From: Jatrophihabitans sp.
Lineage (GTDB): Bacteria > Actinomycetota > Actinomycetes > Mycobacteriales > Jatrophihabitantaceae
Reading direction: 5' to 3'
Assembly (NCBI GenBank): GCA_036399055.1
Contig: DASWNX010000018.1
Location: forward strand, 62,001-126,000
DNA length: 64,000 nt
Shown piece after piece: positions 36,287-47,535 of this stretch. The translations under genes were made by a program, and so were the position numbers. The notes beneath the pieces are model-generated. The model saw only the letters and a list, made by a program, of their open reading frames with translations. It had not been told where the DNA came from and made no database searches. How positions within the stretch are numbered: the stretch's first letter is position 1; the number at the start of each line of letters is the position of its first letter.

Positions 36287-37612
36287 ATGACGACTTCTGA
36301 TATCTACAGCCCGTCCCGCGAGACCACCGAGGGACGGATCTTCAACGTCTCCGGCGGTGACTGGGACTCGGTGCTGGGCGCCGAGCCGCTGCACGACGAG
36401 CGGCTGGTCATCAACATGGGCCCGCAGCACCCCTCGACCCACGGCGTGCTGCGGCTGGTGCTCGAGCTCGAAGGCGAGACGGTCACCGACGCCCGGGTGG
36501 TGGTGGGCTACCTGCACACCGGCATCGAGAAGAACGCCGAGTTCCGCAACTGGACCCAGGGCAGCGCCTTCGTGACCCGGTGCGACTACCTGGCGAACCT
36601 GTTCAACGAGTCGGTCTACTCGATGGCCGTGGAGAAGCTGCTCGGCACGGTGGTGCCCGAACGCGCCAACCTGATCCGGCTGATGATGATGGAGATCAAC
36701 CGGATCTCCTCGCACTGGGTGTGGCTGGCCACCGGCGGCATGGAGCTGGGCGCGCTGACCGCGATGACCAACGGCTTCCGCGCCCGTGAGCGCTGCATGG
36801 ACATCTTCGAGCTGATCACCGGCCTGCGGATGAACCACGCCTACATCAGGCCGGGCGGCCTGGCCCAGGACCTTCCCGAGGACGCCCTGCCCAAGATCCG
36901 GGACTGGATCAAGGAGATGGACAAGGAGATCCGGGACGTCGACCGGCTGCTGCGCGGCCAGCCGATCTGGATCAACCGGCTCAAGGGCGTCGGCTGGATC
37001 GGCGTCGAGGGCTGCCTGTCCCTGGGCGTGACCGGCCCGCTGTTGCGGGCCGCCGGCCTGCCCTGGGATCTGCGCAAGACCGACCCGTACCTGGGCTATG
37101 AGACCTATGACTTCGACGTCCCCACCGACGACGGCGGCGACTGCTGGAGCCGGTTCGTGGTTCGGGTCGCCGAGATGCGCGAGAGCCTTCGGATCATCTC
37201 CCAGGTCATCGAGCGGATCGAGCAGACTCCGGGGCGGGTGATGGTCGACGATCCCAAGATCGCCTGGCCGGCCCAGCTGTCCATCGGCTCCGACGGCATG
37301 GGCAACTCGCCCGCGCACGTCAACAAGATCATGAACGGCTCGATGGAGTCGTTGATCCACCACTTCAAGCTGGTCACCGAGGGCTTCCGGGTGCCGGCCG
37401 GGCAGGTCTACGTGCCGATCGAGGGCCCCCGCGGCGAGCTCGGCGCGCACGTGGTCTCCGACGGCGGCACCAGGCCCTACCGGGTGCATCTGCGCGAGCC
37501 CTCGTTCATCAACCTCCAAGCGACCGCGGCGATGTCGATCGGCGGCCAGATCGCCGACGTGATCGCCTCAATCGCCTCGATCGACCCGGTGATAGGTGGC
37601 TGTGACCGCTGA
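36287..37612 (+). CDS. nuoD: NADH-quinone oxidoreductase subunit D
   Basis: The 441-aa 49-kDa-type subunit forms the quinone cavity with NuoB. Markers are [22 protein letters not shown] near the N-terminus (including the quinone-contacting His), [30 protein letters not shown] and the C-terminal [18 protein letters not shown]. An ATG follows a weak GAGGGG site. The stop shares one base with the nuoE ATG (TGATG). Confidence 0.96.
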   Translation: MTTSDIYSPSRETTEGRIFNVSGGDWDSVLGAEPLHDERLVINMGPQHPSTHGVLRLVLELEGETVTDARVVVGYLHTGIEKNAEFRNWTQGSAFVTRCDYLANLFNESVYSMAVEKLLGTVVPERANLIRLMMMEINRISSHWVWLATGGMELGALTAMTNGFRARERCMDIFELITGLRMNHAYIRPGGLAQDLPEDALPKIRDWIKEMDKEIRDVDRLLRGQPIWINRLKGVGWIGVEGCLSLGVTGPLLRAAGLPWDLRKTDPYLGYETYDFDVPTDDGGDCWSRFVVRVAEMRESLRIISQVIERIEQTPGRVMVDDPKIAWPAQLSIGSDGMGNSPAHVNKIMNGSMESLIHHFKLVTEGFRVPAGQVYVPIEGPRGELGAHVVSDGGTRPYRVHLREPSFINLQATAAMSIGGQIADVIASIASIDPVIGGCDR

Positions 37613-38520
37613 TGGCCAACACTCGGCTAAGCCTCATCGACATCGGACGGCCCGGTGACCCGGCCGTCTTCGACGCGGACGTGCGCGCCGCGGCGCTGGA
37701 GATAGTCGCCCGTTACCCGCAGGGCCAGTCCCGCTCGGCGTTGCTGCCCATGCTGCACCTGGTGCAGTCCGAGCAGGGCTACGTCTCAGCCGACGGAATC
37801 GCCTTCTGCGCCCAGGTGCTGGACCTGACCAAGGCCCAGGTGGCCGCGGTGGCCACCTTCTACACGATGTACAAGCGGTCCCCGGCCGGTGAGTACCTCG
37901 TCAGCGTCTGCACCAACACCCTGTGCGGGATGCTCGGCGGCGATGACATCTACCAGGCGCTGTCGGAGCTGCTCGGCGTCGGGATGAACGAGACCGCCGG
38001 CGCCGCGGGCGAGCCCGGCTCGATCACGCTGGAGCGCGCCGAATGCCTGGCCGCCTGTGATTACGCCCCGATCGTGACCGTCAACTACGAGTTCTTCGAC
38101 AACCAGAGCGTGGACTCGGCAGTGGGCCTGGTGACCGAGCTGCGGGCGGGCAACCGGCCGCAGCCGACCCGGGGCGCGCCGTTGTGCAGCTTCAAGGAGA
38201 TCTCGCGCCAGATCGCCGGCTTCGTCGACCAGCGGCCGGCCTCGATCCGGGCGCAGGCCACCGGGCCGCAGACCGAGGCCGGGGTCCGGCTGGCCCAGCG
38301 GCTCAACCAGCAGGCGCCGGGTTACCCGCCCGGTGACGAGGCCGAGGCCAGCTCCGTCGACGCCGAGCAGACGGCAGCCGACAACTCCGGCAAGCCCGAC
38401 TACACCAGCTCCAACGACGCGCCGCTGAACACCTTCAAAAGCGATCCGGCCGCGGACTCACCCACCGGCGGCCAGAGCGAACGAACCAACACAGCTGACG
38501 AAGCTGACAAGGGAAAGTGA
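37612..38520 (+). CDS. nuoE: NADH-quinone oxidoreductase subunit E with long C-terminal tail
   Basis: The first 180 residues are the thioredoxin-like 24-kDa subunit holding the [2Fe-2S] N1a cluster: SVCTNTLCGMLGG supplies two cysteines and ECLAACDYAP the other two. The family is usually about 160-250 aa; this protein is 302 aa because of a low-complexity, acidic Pro/Ser/Asn-rich tail after about residue 185. That tail is probably disordered and its role unknown. Confidence 0.93.
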   Translation: MANTRLSLIDIGRPGDPAVFDADVRAAALEIVARYPQGQSRSALLPMLHLVQSEQGYVSADGIAFCAQVLDLTKAQVAAVATFYTMYKRSPAGEYLVSVCTNTLCGMLGGDDIYQALSELLGVGMNETAGAAGEPGSITLERAECLAACDYAPIVTVNYEFFDNQSVDSAVGLVTELRAGNRPQPTRGAPLCSFKEISRQIAGFVDQRPASIRAQATGPQTEAGVRLAQRLNQQAPGYPPGDEAEASSVDAEQTAADNSGKPDYTSSNDAPLNTFKSDPAADSPTGGQSERTNTADEADKGK

Positions 38521-38521
38521 C

Positions 38522-39832
38522 ATGCCGCTTACTCCGGTCCTGACCAAGCGGTTCGGCGCCAACGCGCCGTGGCTGCTGGACAACTACGTCAAGCTCGACG
38601 GCTACGCCGGCCTGCGCAAGGCCCTGACGATGCAGCCGGACGAGCTGATCACGCTGGTCAAGGAGTCCAATCTGCGAGGCCGCGGCGGCGCCGGTTTCCC
38701 GACCGGCATGAAGTGGCAGTTCATTCCGCAGGCCAAGCCGGGCCAGGCCGCCAAGCCGCATTACGTGGTGGTCAACGCCGACGAGGGCGAGCCGGGCACC
38801 TGCCGGGACCTGCCGCTGATGATGAACGACCCGCACTCGATGATCGAGGGGATCATCATCGCCTGCTACGCCGTGCGGGCCCAGCACGCCTTCGTCTACA
38901 TCCGCGGCGAGGCGGTGCACGCGATCCGCCGGGTCAGCCAGGCGGTGAATGAGGCCTACGCCAAGGGCTACCTCGGCGATAACGTGCTCGGCAGCGGCCT
39001 GCGCTTCGACATGACCGTGCACGCCGGCGCCGGGGCCTACATCTGCGGCGAGGAGACCGCGCTGCTGGACTCGCTGGAAGGCAAGCGCGGCCAGCCGCGG
39101 CTCAAGCCCCCGTTCCCGGCGACCAACGGCCTCTACGACGCTCCGACGGTGGTCAACAACGTCGGCACCCTGGCCAGCGTGCCCTACATCGTCCTGGGCG
39201 GCGCCGCCTGGCACAAGCAGATGGGCCCGGACGGCTCGCCCGGGACCTCGATCTACTCGCTGTCCGGACGGGTGGCCAACCCGGGCCAGTACGAGGCGCC
39301 GATGGGCACCACCCTGCGGGAGCTGCTGGAGCTGGCCGGGGGCATGAGCCGTGGCAAGCCGCTGAAGTTCTGGACGCCCGGCGGGTCCTCGACGCCGCTG
39401 TTCACCGCCGAGCACCTGGACGTGCCGCTGGACTTCGACGCGGTGGCCAAGAACGGCTCGATGAACGGCACCTCGGCGGTGATGGTGTTCGACTCCGACG
39501 ACAGCGTGGTGCAGGCCGTGCTGAAGTGGACGCAGTTCTACGAGCACGAGTCGTGCGGCAAGTGCACCCCCTGTCGCGAGGGCAATTACTGGACCGCCCA
39601 GATCCTGGAGCGGATCTGGCACGGGCAGGGCACGCTGGCCGACCTCGACGTCCTGCTCGACGTCAGCGACAACATCCTGGGCCGCTCGTTCTGCGCGCTG
39701 GGTGACGGCGCGACCAGCTGCATCACCTCCTCCATCCAGTACTTCAAGGACGAGTACCTCGCCCTGATCGCGAAGAACCCGAACAGCGGCGCCGAGTCGC
39801 ACGCCCCAGCCCTGACCGGAGCCCACGCATGA
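38522..39832 (+). CDS. nuoF: NADH-quinone oxidoreductase subunit F
   Basis: This 436-aa flavoprotein subunit is the NADH entry site. It has the glycine-rich [13 protein letters not shown] (NADH/FMN), [13 protein letters not shown] (FMN), [16 protein letters not shown] and the [4Fe-4S] N3 site [12 protein letters not shown] with the fourth Cys in [12 protein letters not shown]. The ATG lies one base after the nuoE stop; the stop overlaps nuoG by four bases (ATGA). Confidence 0.96.
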   Translation: MPLTPVLTKRFGANAPWLLDNYVKLDGYAGLRKALTMQPDELITLVKESNLRGRGGAGFPTGMKWQFIPQAKPGQAAKPHYVVVNADEGEPGTCRDLPLMMNDPHSMIEGIIIACYAVRAQHAFVYIRGEAVHAIRRVSQAVNEAYAKGYLGDNVLGSGLRFDMTVHAGAGAYICGEETALLDSLEGKRGQPRLKPPFPATNGLYDAPTVVNNVGTLASVPYIVLGGAAWHKQMGPDGSPGTSIYSLSGRVANPGQYEAPMGTTLRELLELAGGMSRGKPLKFWTPGGSSTPLFTAEHLDVPLDFDAVAKNGSMNGTSAVMVFDSDDSVVQAVLKWTQFYEHESCGKCTPCREGNYWTAQILERIWHGQGTLADLDVLLDVSDNILGRSFCALGDGATSCITSSIQYFKDEYLALIAKNPNSGAESHAPALTGAHA

Positions 39833-42297
39833 CTGTCGCACCCGAGAAGCCCGCAGCCGGGCAGCGTCCGGCCGAGGACCTGGTGACCGTCACCATCGAC
39901 GGCATCGAGATCTCGGTTCCCAAGGGCACCCTGCTGATCCGGGTCGCCGAACAGCTGGGCATCCACATTCCGCGCTTCTGCGATCACCCGTTGCTGGAGC
40001 CCGCCGGCGCCTGCCGGCAGTGCCTGGTCGAGGTGACCGACATGGGCAACGGCCGCGGCATGCCCAAGCCGGCCGCCTCCTGCACCACCACGGTCATGCC
40101 GGGCATGGTCGTCAAGACCCAGCTGACCTCGGCGGTGGCGGACAAGGCCCAGCAGGGTGTTATGGAGCTGCTGCTGATCAACCACCCGCTGGACTGCCCG
40201 GTCTGCGACAAGGGCGGCGAGTGCCCCTTGCAGAACCAGGCGATGAGCAATGGCCGCGCCGACTCCCGGTTCTCTGAGATCAAGCGCACCTTCGCCAAGC
40301 CCGTCGCGGTGTCCAGCCAGGTCCTGCTGGACCGGGAACGCTGCGTGCTCTGCCAGCGCTGCACCCGGTTCTCAGAGCAGATCGCCGGCGACCCCTTCAT
40401 CGACCTGCTCGAGCGAGGCGCCCAGCAGCAGATCGGCACCTCCACCGACACCCCGTTCCAGTCCTACTTCTCCGGCAACACCGTGCAGATCTGCCCGGTC
40501 GGCGCGCTGACCGGCGCCTCCTACCGCTTTCGGGCCAGGCCCTTCGACCTGATGTCGACGCCGAGCGTCTGCGAGCACTGCTCGTCGGGCTGCGCGCTGC
40601 GCACCGACTGGCGGCGTGGCAAGATCACTCGCCGGCTCGCTGGTGAGGACGCCGCCGTCAACGAGGAATGGAACTGCGACAAGGGCCGGTGGGCCTTCCA
40701 GTACGTCAACCAGCCCGACCGGCTGCTGGCCCCGCTGATCCGCGACCACTCCGGCCAGCTGGTCGAGACGTCCTGGCCGCAGGCCCTGGAAGCGGCCGCG
40801 GCCGGGCTGGCCCGGGCTCGGGACAACGGCGGGGTCGGCGTGCTGCCCGGTGGCCGGCTGACCGAAGAGGACGCCTACGCCTACGCCAAGTTCGCCCGGA
40901 TGGCCCTGGGCACCAACGATGTCGACTACCGGGCCAGGCCGGGTTCGGATGAGGAGCTGGCGTTCCTCGGCGCGGCGGTGGCCGGCGCCACGCCCGAGAC
41001 CGGGGCCCTCACCTACGCCGACCTGGAGCAGGCCGGCACGGTCCTGCTGGTCGGCTTCGAGCCGGAGGAAGAGTCGCCGATCACCTTCCTGCGGCTGCAC
41101 AAGGGCGTCCGCAACGGCCGGTGCGAGGTGCACTCGATCGCCGCGCTAGCCAGTCGCGGTCTGGACAAGCTCGCCGGCCGGCTGCTGCCGACGGCGCCAG
41201 GCGCCGAGGCAGAGGCGATCGCCGCCGTGGACGGCCCGCTGCGAGCGGCGCTGGCGACCGGGGTCATCCTGGTGGGCGAGCGGATGGCCGTGGTGCCCGG
41301 AGCGTTGAGCGCGGTGCTCGAGCTGGCCGCCAGCACCGGCGCCCGGCTGGCCTGGGTGCCTCGACGGGCGGGTGAGCGCGGGGCGGTGGACGCCGGCGCG
41401 CTGCCGAACCTGCTGCCCGGTGGCCGCCCGGTCGCCGACGACGCCGCCCGCGCCGAGGTGGAGCGGGTCTGGAACGCGACCGTGCCGAGCACGCCCGGCC
41501 GGGACGTGTCCGGCATGCTGGCCGCCGTGCTGGCCGAGGAGGCCCCACTCGGTGGCCTGCTGGTCGGCGGCGTGGAGCTGGCCGACCTGCCGGATCCGGC
41601 GCTGGCCGAAGCGGCGCTGGCCGCGGCCGGCTTCGTGGTGAGCCTGGAGATTCGGCACTCAGCGGTCACCGCTCATGCCGACGTGGTGCTGCCGGTGGCA
41701 GTGGCGGCCGAGAAGGCGGGCCGGTTCGTCACGTGGGAGGGCCGGCGCCGGCCGTTCGACCTGACTCTGACCAACACCGGCCAGATGGCTGACGGCCGGG
41801 TGCTCAACGCCCTGGCCGACGAGCTCGACATCGACCTGGGGCTTCCGGGCCCAGCCAGCGCGCGCGACGAGCTGGCAGTGCTGGGGGTCAGCGCCGGCCG
41901 CGGACCTCGGCCCGAGCCGGCCCGTCCGCGTCCGGCCCCCACCGGGTCCGGCCTGGCGCTGGCGACCTGGCACGAGCTGATCGACGGCGGCCGGCTCACC
42001 GACGGCGAGCTGAACCTGGCCGGCACCAGCAAGCCGCTGCGGGTGATGCTGGCCGCGTCCACTGCCGCGGAGCTGGGTGTCAGCGCCGGTGACCTGGTCA
42101 CGCTCAGCACCGCGCACGGCTCGCTGACCGCGCCCGTCGAACTGGCCGAACGGGCGGTGGCCGGCGTCGTGTGGCTGCCGACCAACCACCGCGAGGGGTC
42201 GGTGCGTAAGGTGCTGCGGGCAGTCCATGGTGATCAGGTTGCGGTGACTCGCGTCGAACCGGGTTCGGCGCGTGACGGTTCCAGTGAGTGGAGGTAG
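39829..42297 (+). CDS. nuoG: NADH-quinone oxidoreductase subunit G
   Basis: The 822-aa Fe-S subunit carries electrons along the peripheral arm. The N-terminal ferredoxin-like part has [20 protein letters not shown] ([2Fe-2S] N1b), then [17 protein letters not shown] (His plus three Cys for N5) and [10 protein letters not shown] with a later Cys in [16 protein letters not shown] in the molybdopterin-like domain could hold the extra N7 cluster. The C-terminal third is a degenerate molybdopterin oxidoreductase fold with no cofactor site, ending in a short dinucleotide-binding-like beta barrel. Confidence 0.95.
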   Translation: MTVAPEKPAAGQRPAEDLVTVTIDGIEISVPKGTLLIRVAEQLGIHIPRFCDHPLLEPAGACRQCLVEVTDMGNGRGMPKPAASCTTTVMPGMVVKTQLTSAVADKAQQGVMELLLINHPLDCPVCDKGGECPLQNQAMSNGRADSRFSEIKRTFAKPVAVSSQVLLDRERCVLCQRCTRFSEQIAGDPFIDLLERGAQQQIGTSTDTPFQSYFSGNTVQICPVGALTGASYRFRARPFDLMSTPSVCEHCSSGCALRTDWRRGKITRRLAGEDAAVNEEWNCDKGRWAFQYVNQPDRLLAPLIRDHSGQLVETSWPQALEAAAAGLARARDNGGVGVLPGGRLTEEDAYAYAKFARMALGTNDVDYRARPGSDEELAFLGAAVAGATPETGALTYADLEQAGTVLLVGFEPEEESPITFLRLHKGVRNGRCEVHSIAALASRGLDKLAGRLLPTAPGAEAEAIAAVDGPLRAALATGVILVGERMAVVPGALSAVLELAASTGARLAWVPRRAGERGAVDAGALPNLLPGGRPVADDAARAEVERVWNATVPSTPGRDVSGMLAAVLAEEAPLGGLLVGGVELADLPDPALAEAALAAAGFVVSLEIRHSAVTAHADVVLPVAVAAEKAGRFVTWEGRRRPFDLTLTNTGQMADGRVLNALADELDIDLGLPGPASARDELAVLGVSAGRGPRPEPARPRPAPTGSGLALATWHELIDGGRLTDGELNLAGTSKPLRVMLAASTAAELGVSAGDLVTLSTAHGSLTAPVELAERAVAGVVWLPTNHREGSVRKVLRAVHGDQVAVTRVEPGSARDGSSEWR

Positions 42298-42300
42298 GCG

Positions 42301-43659
42301 ATGATCAACACGGGGCCCACCCTTCTTCTGGCCGAGACCGATCCCAACGCGACGCTGGCCGGCTTCGGGCACGACCCGTTCTGGCTGATCCTGCTCAAGG
42401 TGGTCGCGGTCTTCGCGTTCCTGGTCGTGATGACGCTGTTCTCGATCGTGTTCGAGCGCAAGGTCGTCGGCCGGATGCAGAACCGGATCGGCCCCAACCG
42501 GGTCGGGCCGTGGGGCACCCTGCAGTCCTTGGCCGACGGCGTGAAGCTGGCCTTCAAGGAGGAGATCATCCCGACGCTGGCTGACAAGCCGGTGTACTGG
42601 ATCGCCCCGGTCGTCTCCACCGTGCCGGCCTTCCTGGCGTTCTCGGTGATCCCGTTCGGCCCGGAGGTCTCGATCTTCGGCGAGCGCACCATGCTGCAAC
42701 TGACCGACCTGCCGGTCGGCGTGCTGGTGATCTTCGCCTGCTCCTCCCTCGGGGTGTACGGCATCGTGCTGTCGGGCTGGGCCTCCGGCTCGACCTACCC
42801 GCTGCTCGGCGGCCTGCGCTCGGCGGCCCAGATGATCTCCTACGAGGTCGCCATGGGCCTGTCGATGGTGATGGTCTTCCTCTACGCCGGCACGATGTCG
42901 ACGTCGGGGATCGTGGACTACCAGCGTGAGCACCTGTGGAACGCGATCCCGCTGTTCGTGTCCTTCGGCATCTACCTGATCGCCATGGTCGGCGAGACCA
43001 ACCGGGCGCCGTTCGACCTGCCCGAGGCCGAGTCCGAGCTGGTCGGCGGCTTCCACACCGAGTACTCCTCGATGAAGTTCGCCCTGTTCTTCCTTGCCGA
43101 GTACATCAACATGGTCACCGTCTCGGCGCTGGCGCCCACGCTGTTCCTCGGCGGCTGGCGGGCGCCGTTCCCGCTGTCGTTGTGGGAGGGCGCCAACTCA
43201 GGCTGGTGGCCCATCCTGTGGTTCACCGCCAAGGTGATCCTGTTCATCTTCGGCTTCGTCTGGCTGCGCGGCACGCTGCCCCGGATGCGCTACGACCAGT
43301 TCATGCACTTCGGCTGGAAGGTGCTCATCCCGCTGAACCTGGTCTGGATCCTGGCCGTCACCACCATGCGGGTGCTGCGGGACCGGGGCTGGAGCGCCGT
43401 CACCGTGATGCTGCTGGTGGGCCTGCCGATCATCGCGCTGATCATCTTGTGGGCAGCGCTGGACGCCCGTCGCTCGAAGCGGATCGAGGCTGAGTCGGCC
43501 GCCGAGGAAGCCGAGGAGGCCGCCCGCCCGGCGTCCTTCCCGATCCCGCCGATGGACCTGGTGGTGCCGCCCTCACCCAGGCTGGTCAGCGCCGGCGTGA
43601 GCTCGCCGGCTTTGCCCGCTCCTGAACGTCCTCTCCCCGAAGGGCCCTCACATGGCTGA
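42301..43659 (+). CDS. nuoH: NADH-quinone oxidoreductase subunit H
   Basis: The 452-aa membrane subunit links quinone site and proton path. Conserved signatures are [36 protein letters not shown] and the loop [25 protein letters not shown], broken here as [13 protein letters not shown] and [12 protein letters not shown]. Eight or nine transmembrane helices precede an added 65-residue Ala/Pro-rich cytoplasmic tail. It overlaps the nuoI start by eight bases. Confidence 0.95.
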   Translation: MINTGPTLLLAETDPNATLAGFGHDPFWLILLKVVAVFAFLVVMTLFSIVFERKVVGRMQNRIGPNRVGPWGTLQSLADGVKLAFKEEIIPTLADKPVYWIAPVVSTVPAFLAFSVIPFGPEVSIFGERTMLQLTDLPVGVLVIFACSSLGVYGIVLSGWASGSTYPLLGGLRSAAQMISYEVAMGLSMVMVFLYAGTMSTSGIVDYQREHLWNAIPLFVSFGIYLIAMVGETNRAPFDLPEAESELVGGFHTEYSSMKFALFFLAEYINMVTVSALAPTLFLGGWRAPFPLSLWEGANSGWWPILWFTAKVILFIFGFVWLRGTLPRMRYDQFMHFGWKVLIPLNLVWILAVTTMRVLRDRGWSAVTVMLLVGLPIIALIILWAALDARRSKRIEAESAAEEAEEAARPASFPIPPMDLVVPPSPRLVSAGVSSPALPAPERPLPEGPSHG

Positions 43660-44422
43660 CAAACCAGCTCCGCAGCCGTCAGCGGACGACGCCGCAGAGC
43701 CGACCGGGGCCGCCGCGCCGCGGAGCCGGCAGGCAGAGGTCTCCGGGACCGAGGTGAGGCCGGCGGTCCAGACCGGGCTGCCGGCGCCGGTGGACGTCTC
43801 GGCGGTCGCGCTCAACGAGGACGCGTTCAACCACCCGAACGCGACCCTGGGCAGCTTCGCCGCCGGCTTCGGCCTGACCTTCTCGACCATGTTCAAGAAG
43901 GTCTACACCCAGCAGTACCCGTTCGAGGTCTTCCCGACGGCGCCGCGTTACCACGGCCGGCACGTGCTGAACCGGCATCCGGACGGCCTGGAGAAGTGCA
44001 TCGGCTGCGAGCTGTGCGCCTGGGCCTGCCCGGCGGACGCGATCTATGTCGAGGGCGGCGACAACACCGAGGACGCCAGGTTCTCTCCAGGTGAGCGCTA
44101 CGGCAAGGTCTATCAGATCAATTACCTGCGCTGCATCTTCTGCGGCCTGTGCGTCGAGGCCTGCCCGACCCGTTCGCTGACCATGAGCAACGAGTACGAG
44201 CTGGCCCTGGACAACCGGCAGGACCTGATCTACACCAAGGAGCAGTTGATGGCCCCACTGCTGCCCGGCATGGAGGCGCCGCCGCATCCGATGCGCCTGG
44301 GCGACACCGAGAAGGCGTACTACACCCCTCGCAAGGATGTGGGAGCGCCGCAGAGCGCCGCCAACGTCGCCGGCCGACCCATCACCGGACCCGCTATCGA
44401 GGTCGGCGGGCACCACGCATGA
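43652..44422 (+). CDS. nuoI: NADH-quinone oxidoreductase subunit I
   Basis: The 256-aa subunit binds the two [4Fe-4S] clusters N6a and N6b through [12 protein letters not shown] and [12 protein letters not shown], with [11 protein letters not shown] following. About 65 extra, Ala/Pro-rich N-terminal residues precede the domain, so it is longer than the usual 160-200 aa. The ATG lies inside nuoH and the stop overlaps nuoJ (ATGA), a coupled order. Confidence 0.95.
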   Translation: MADKPAPQPSADDAAEPTGAAAPRSRQAEVSGTEVRPAVQTGLPAPVDVSAVALNEDAFNHPNATLGSFAAGFGLTFSTMFKKVYTQQYPFEVFPTAPRYHGRHVLNRHPDGLEKCIGCELCAWACPADAIYVEGGDNTEDARFSPGERYGKVYQINYLRCIFCGLCVEACPTRSLTMSNEYELALDNRQDLIYTKEQLMAPLLPGMEAPPHPMRLGDTEKAYYTPRKDVGAPQSAANVAGRPITGPAIEVGGHHA

Positions 44423-45195
44423 GTGGGGCTCAGGCGGTGCTGGCAGCCAGCCAGGTGAGCACCGGTGAGGCGGTGGCGTTCTGGATCCTCGGCCCCGTGG
44501 CGCTGCTCGGCGCGATCGGCATGGTGCTGCTGCGCAACGCGGTGCACTCGGCGCTGTCGCTGGTCGCGACGATGATGTGCCTGGGGCTGTTCTATCTGAT
44601 CCAGCAGGGGCCGTTCCTGGGGTTGGTGCAGATCATCGTCTACACCGGCGCGATCATGATCCTGTTCCTGTTCGTGCTGATGCTGGTCGGGCGGGACTCG
44701 GCGGACTCGCTGGTCGAGACGCTGCGGGGCCAGCGGGCAGCGGCCCTGGTGGCCGGGGTCGCGTTCGCCCTGCTGGTGGCGCTGGGGATCGGACGCGCGT
44801 TCACCGGCCAGGACGTGAAGAACCTGGACGCGGCCAACACCCAGTACGGCAACAACGTCAACGGGATCGCGCACCTGCTGTTCACCAAGTACCTATTCGC
44901 CTTCGAGCTGACCTCGGCGCTGCTGATCGTGGCCGCCGTCGGGGCGATGGTGCTGGCCCACATCGAGCGGGAGGGTCCTCGGGCGAGCCAGAAGTCCCTG
45001 GCCAGAGAGCGGATCCGCTCCGGCCGGCCACAGCCGCTGCCCGGCCCCGGTGTGCTGTCCTCAGGCAACGCGGTGGGCACCCCGGCGCTGCTGCCGGACG
45101 GCTCCGTCGCCGCCGAGTCGCTGCTGGGCAGCGGGGCAGAGATCAGCGTCGGCGCGCCGCACGCGCTGCCCGGACCCGAAAGCGGGCGGCTGTGA
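44419..45195 (+). CDS. nuoJ: NADH-quinone oxidoreductase subunit J
   Basis: A 258-aa membrane subunit with five helices; helix 3 has the conserved [21 protein letters not shown] with the pi-bulge segment ([10 protein letters not shown]). The last 80 residues are a Pro/Gly/Ser-rich hydrophilic tail not seen in short homologues. The start is the ATG at 44419 overlapping the nuoI stop. It is followed by the 41-bp tandem repeat that leads into nuoK. Confidence 0.94.
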   Translation: MSGAQAVLAASQVSTGEAVAFWILGPVALLGAIGMVLLRNAVHSALSLVATMMCLGLFYLIQQGPFLGLVQIIVYTGAIMILFLFVLMLVGRDSADSLVETLRGQRAAALVAGVAFALLVALGIGRAFTGQDVKNLDAANTQYGNNVNGIAHLLFTKYLFAFELTSALLIVAAVGAMVLAHIEREGPRASQKSLARERIRSGRPQPLPGPGVLSSGNAVGTPALLPDGSVAAESLLGSGAEISVGAPHALPGPESGRL

Positions 45196-45200
45196 GGCCA

Positions 45201-45322
45201 GTGTCCGGCGACCGGAAAGGCGTGGTCGCCTCATGACCGAGTGTCCCGGCGACCAGAAAGGCGTGGTCGCCTCATGACCGAGTGTCCCGGCGACCGGAAA
45301 GGCGTGGTCGCCTCATGACCCC
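45201..45322 (+). repeat. 41-bp tandem triplication containing the nuoK start; two 14-codon ORFs
   Basis: Units lie at 45201-45240 (one C shorter), 45241-45281 and 45282-45322. Each contains GGAAAGG or AGAAAGG followed by an ATG, at 45233, 45274 and 45315. The period is not a multiple of three, and each of the first two ATGs opens a 14-codon frame ([14 protein letters not shown] and [14 protein letters not shown]) whose TGA overlaps the next ATG as ATGA (45233-45277, 45274-45318). The third ATG is nuoK. Ribosomes could pass down this chain by re-initiation. Confidence 0.9.
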
Positions 45323-45614
45323 TACCTACTATCTGGTGCTGTCCGCCGCGCTCTTCTCCATCGGCGCGGTCGGAGTGCTGGTCCGGCGCAACGCCATCGT
45401 GGTCTTCATGTGCGTCGAGCTGATGCTCAACGCGGTGAACCTGAGCCTGGTGACCTTCTCCCGCATCAACGGCACCCTGGACGGCCAAATCATGGCCTTC
45501 TTCGTGATGGTGGTGGCCGCGGCTGAAGTCGTGGTGGGCCTGGCCATCATCATGTCCATCTTCCGGACGCGGCGGTCGGCCTCGGTCGACGACGCGAACC
45601 TCCTGAAGTACTAA
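45315..45614 (+). CDS. nuoK: NADH-quinone oxidoreductase subunit K
   Basis: The 99-aa membrane subunit (usual length) has three helices with the conserved acidic residues in [16 protein letters not shown] (helix 2) and [16 protein letters not shown] (helix 3), part of the first antiporter-like proton path. The start is MTPTYY at the third copy of the 41-bp repeat; longer in-frame reading upstream is repeat sequence. Confidence 0.96.
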   Translation: MTPTYYLVLSAALFSIGAVGVLVRRNAIVVFMCVELMLNAVNLSLVTFSRINGTLDGQIMAFFVMVVAAAEVVVGLAIIMSIFRTRRSASVDDANLLKY

Positions 45615-45630
45615 GGAGAGATTCGAAACA

Positions 45631-47535
45631 GTGAACGCCGCTCACGGTATTCAGTCCGCAGCCTGGCTGCTGGTGGCACTGCCGGCGCTGTCCAGCGCTG
45701 CCCTGCTGTTGCTGGGCAAGCGTGCCGACCGGTGGGGTCACCTGCTGGGCGCGCTCGTTCCGGTGCTGCTCTTCTGCTACGCCGTGCTGCTGTTCTTCTC
45801 GATCAAGGGTGAGGCCAGCGAGGAGCGCGAGCGCAACCTGCACCTGTTCAGCTGGGTGCCGGTGGGCGGTTTCAACGTCGACGTCGGGTTCCTGCTCGAC
45901 CCGCTGTCGCTGACCTTCGTCCTGCTGATCACCGGAGTCGGCTCGCTGATCCACATCTACGCGGTCGGCTACATGAGCCATGACCCAGGTCGGCGGAGAT
46001 TCTTCGGCTACTTCCACCTGTTCATCGCCGCGATGCTGCTGCTGGTCCTGGCCAACGGCTACCTGGTGCTCTACGTCGGCTGGGAAGGCGTCGGGCTGGC
46101 CTCGTACCTGCTGATCGGCTATTACTACACCCGCGAGTCAGCCGGAACCGCCGCCAAGAAGGCCTTCATCGCCAACCGGGTCGGTGACGTCGGGCTGTCC
46201 ATCGCGATCATGCTGATGTTCGCCTATGTCGGGTCCACCGACTTCGAGGGCGTCTTCGCCGGGGTCGACGGCCTGTCCAACGGCGTGGTCACCGCGATCG
46301 CCCTGATGCTGCTGCTCGGCGCCTGTGGCAAGTCCGGGCAGTTCCCGCTGCAGACCTGGTTGCCCGACGCGATGGAGGGCCCCACCCCGGTCTCGGCCCT
46401 GATCCACGCGGCCACCATGGTCACCGCCGGGGTGTACCTGATCGCCCGGTCGGCGCCGATCTTCAACCTCACCGAGACCGGCCGGACGGTGGTGGTCATC
46501 GTCGGAGCGATCACGCTGCTCTACGGCTGCGTCTGCGCCTTCGGCCAGGACGACCTCAAGCGGGTGCTGGCCTACTCCACGGTCAGCCAGATCGGTTACA
46601 TGTTCCTGGCCGTCGGGCTCGGCGAGGGCGTGTACGCGATCGGCATCATGCATCTGATCGGGCACGGATTCTTCAAGGCGGCGCTGTTCCTGTCGGCCGG
46701 TTCGGTGATGCACGCGATGAACGACCGGATCGACATGCGCCGGTTCGGTGGTTTGGCCAGGGTCTTGCCGGTCACCTACGGGGTGTTCGTCTGCGGCTAC
46801 CTGGCCATCATCGGGTTCCCGTTCGCCACCGGGTTCTTCACCAAGGACAAGATCATCGAGGCGGCCTTCAACAAGGGCGGCGTCAGCGGCTGGGTGCTGG
46901 GCGGGGTGGCGCTGCTGGGCGCCGGCCTGACCGCCTTCTACATGACCCGGGCGCTGGTCATGACCTTCCACGGCCGTCGCCGGTGGGAGGACGACGTGCA
47001 CCCGCATGAGGCTCCGATGGTCATGAAGGCGCCACTGGTGATCCTGGGCTTGCTGTCGCTGGTCGGCGGCGGGCTGCTGGTGTTCGGCGGCGGGTTCCAG
47101 CACTGGCTCGAGCCCTCGGTCGGGGAGTCGGTGGAGGAGGGCCTGCACACCATCTCGCCGGCCGTGCTGACGCTGATCACGCTGCTGGTGGTCGCCTTCG
47201 GCGTGGCCGGTGGCATCGTGGCGTTCGCGGTGCGGCCGGTGCCGGTCGTGCAGCCGGTCGGCTCGCCGGTCACGGTCGCCGCCCGGCGCAATCTCTACGC
47301 CGACGCCTTCAACGAAACGGTGCTCATGCGGCCAGGACAGTGGCTGGTACGCGGCCTGGTGTTCTTCGACAACCGGGGCATTGACGGCGCGGTGAACACC
47401 CTGGCCGCCGGCCTCGGTGGCGGCTCGGGCCGTCTTCGTCGGCTGCAGACCGGCTTCGTCCGGTCCTACGCCCTGTCCATGTTGGCCGGCACCGCGGTGG
47501 TACTCGCGGCGCTGCTCGCGGTGAGGTTCTCCTGA
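45631..47535 (+). CDS. nuoL: NADH-quinone oxidoreductase subunit L
   Basis: The 634-aa antiporter-like subunit forms the distal proton channel and carries the long lateral helix. Markers are YVGWEGVGLASYLLIGYYY, CGKSGQFPLQTWLPDAMEGPTPVSALIHAATMV read as KSGQFPLQTWLPDAMEGP and SALIHAATMVTAGVYL, and DLKRVLAYSTVSQIGYM. A GTG start follows AAGGAGAG. The stop shares a base with the nuoM ATG. Confidence 0.95.
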   Translation: MNAAHGIQSAAWLLVALPALSSAALLLLGKRADRWGHLLGALVPVLLFCYAVLLFFSIKGEASEERERNLHLFSWVPVGGFNVDVGFLLDPLSLTFVLLITGVGSLIHIYAVGYMSHDPGRRRFFGYFHLFIAAMLLLVLANGYLVLYVGWEGVGLASYLLIGYYYTRESAGTAAKKAFIANRVGDVGLSIAIMLMFAYVGSTDFEGVFAGVDGLSNGVVTAIALMLLLGACGKSGQFPLQTWLPDAMEGPTPVSALIHAATMVTAGVYLIARSAPIFNLTETGRTVVVIVGAITLLYGCVCAFGQDDLKRVLAYSTVSQIGYMFLAVGLGEGVYAIGIMHLIGHGFFKAALFLSAGSVMHAMNDRIDMRRFGGLARVLPVTYGVFVCGYLAIIGFPFATGFFTKDKIIEAAFNKGGVSGWVLGGVALLGAGLTAFYMTRALVMTFHGRRRWEDDVHPHEAPMVMKAPLVILGLLSLVGGGLLVFGGGFQHWLEPSVGESVEEGLHTISPAVLTLITLLVVAFGVAGGIVAFAVRPVPVVQPVGSPVTVAARRNLYADAFNETVLMRPGQWLVRGLVFFDNRGIDGAVNTLAAGLGGGSGRLRRLQTGFVRSYALSMLAGTAVVLAALLAVRFS

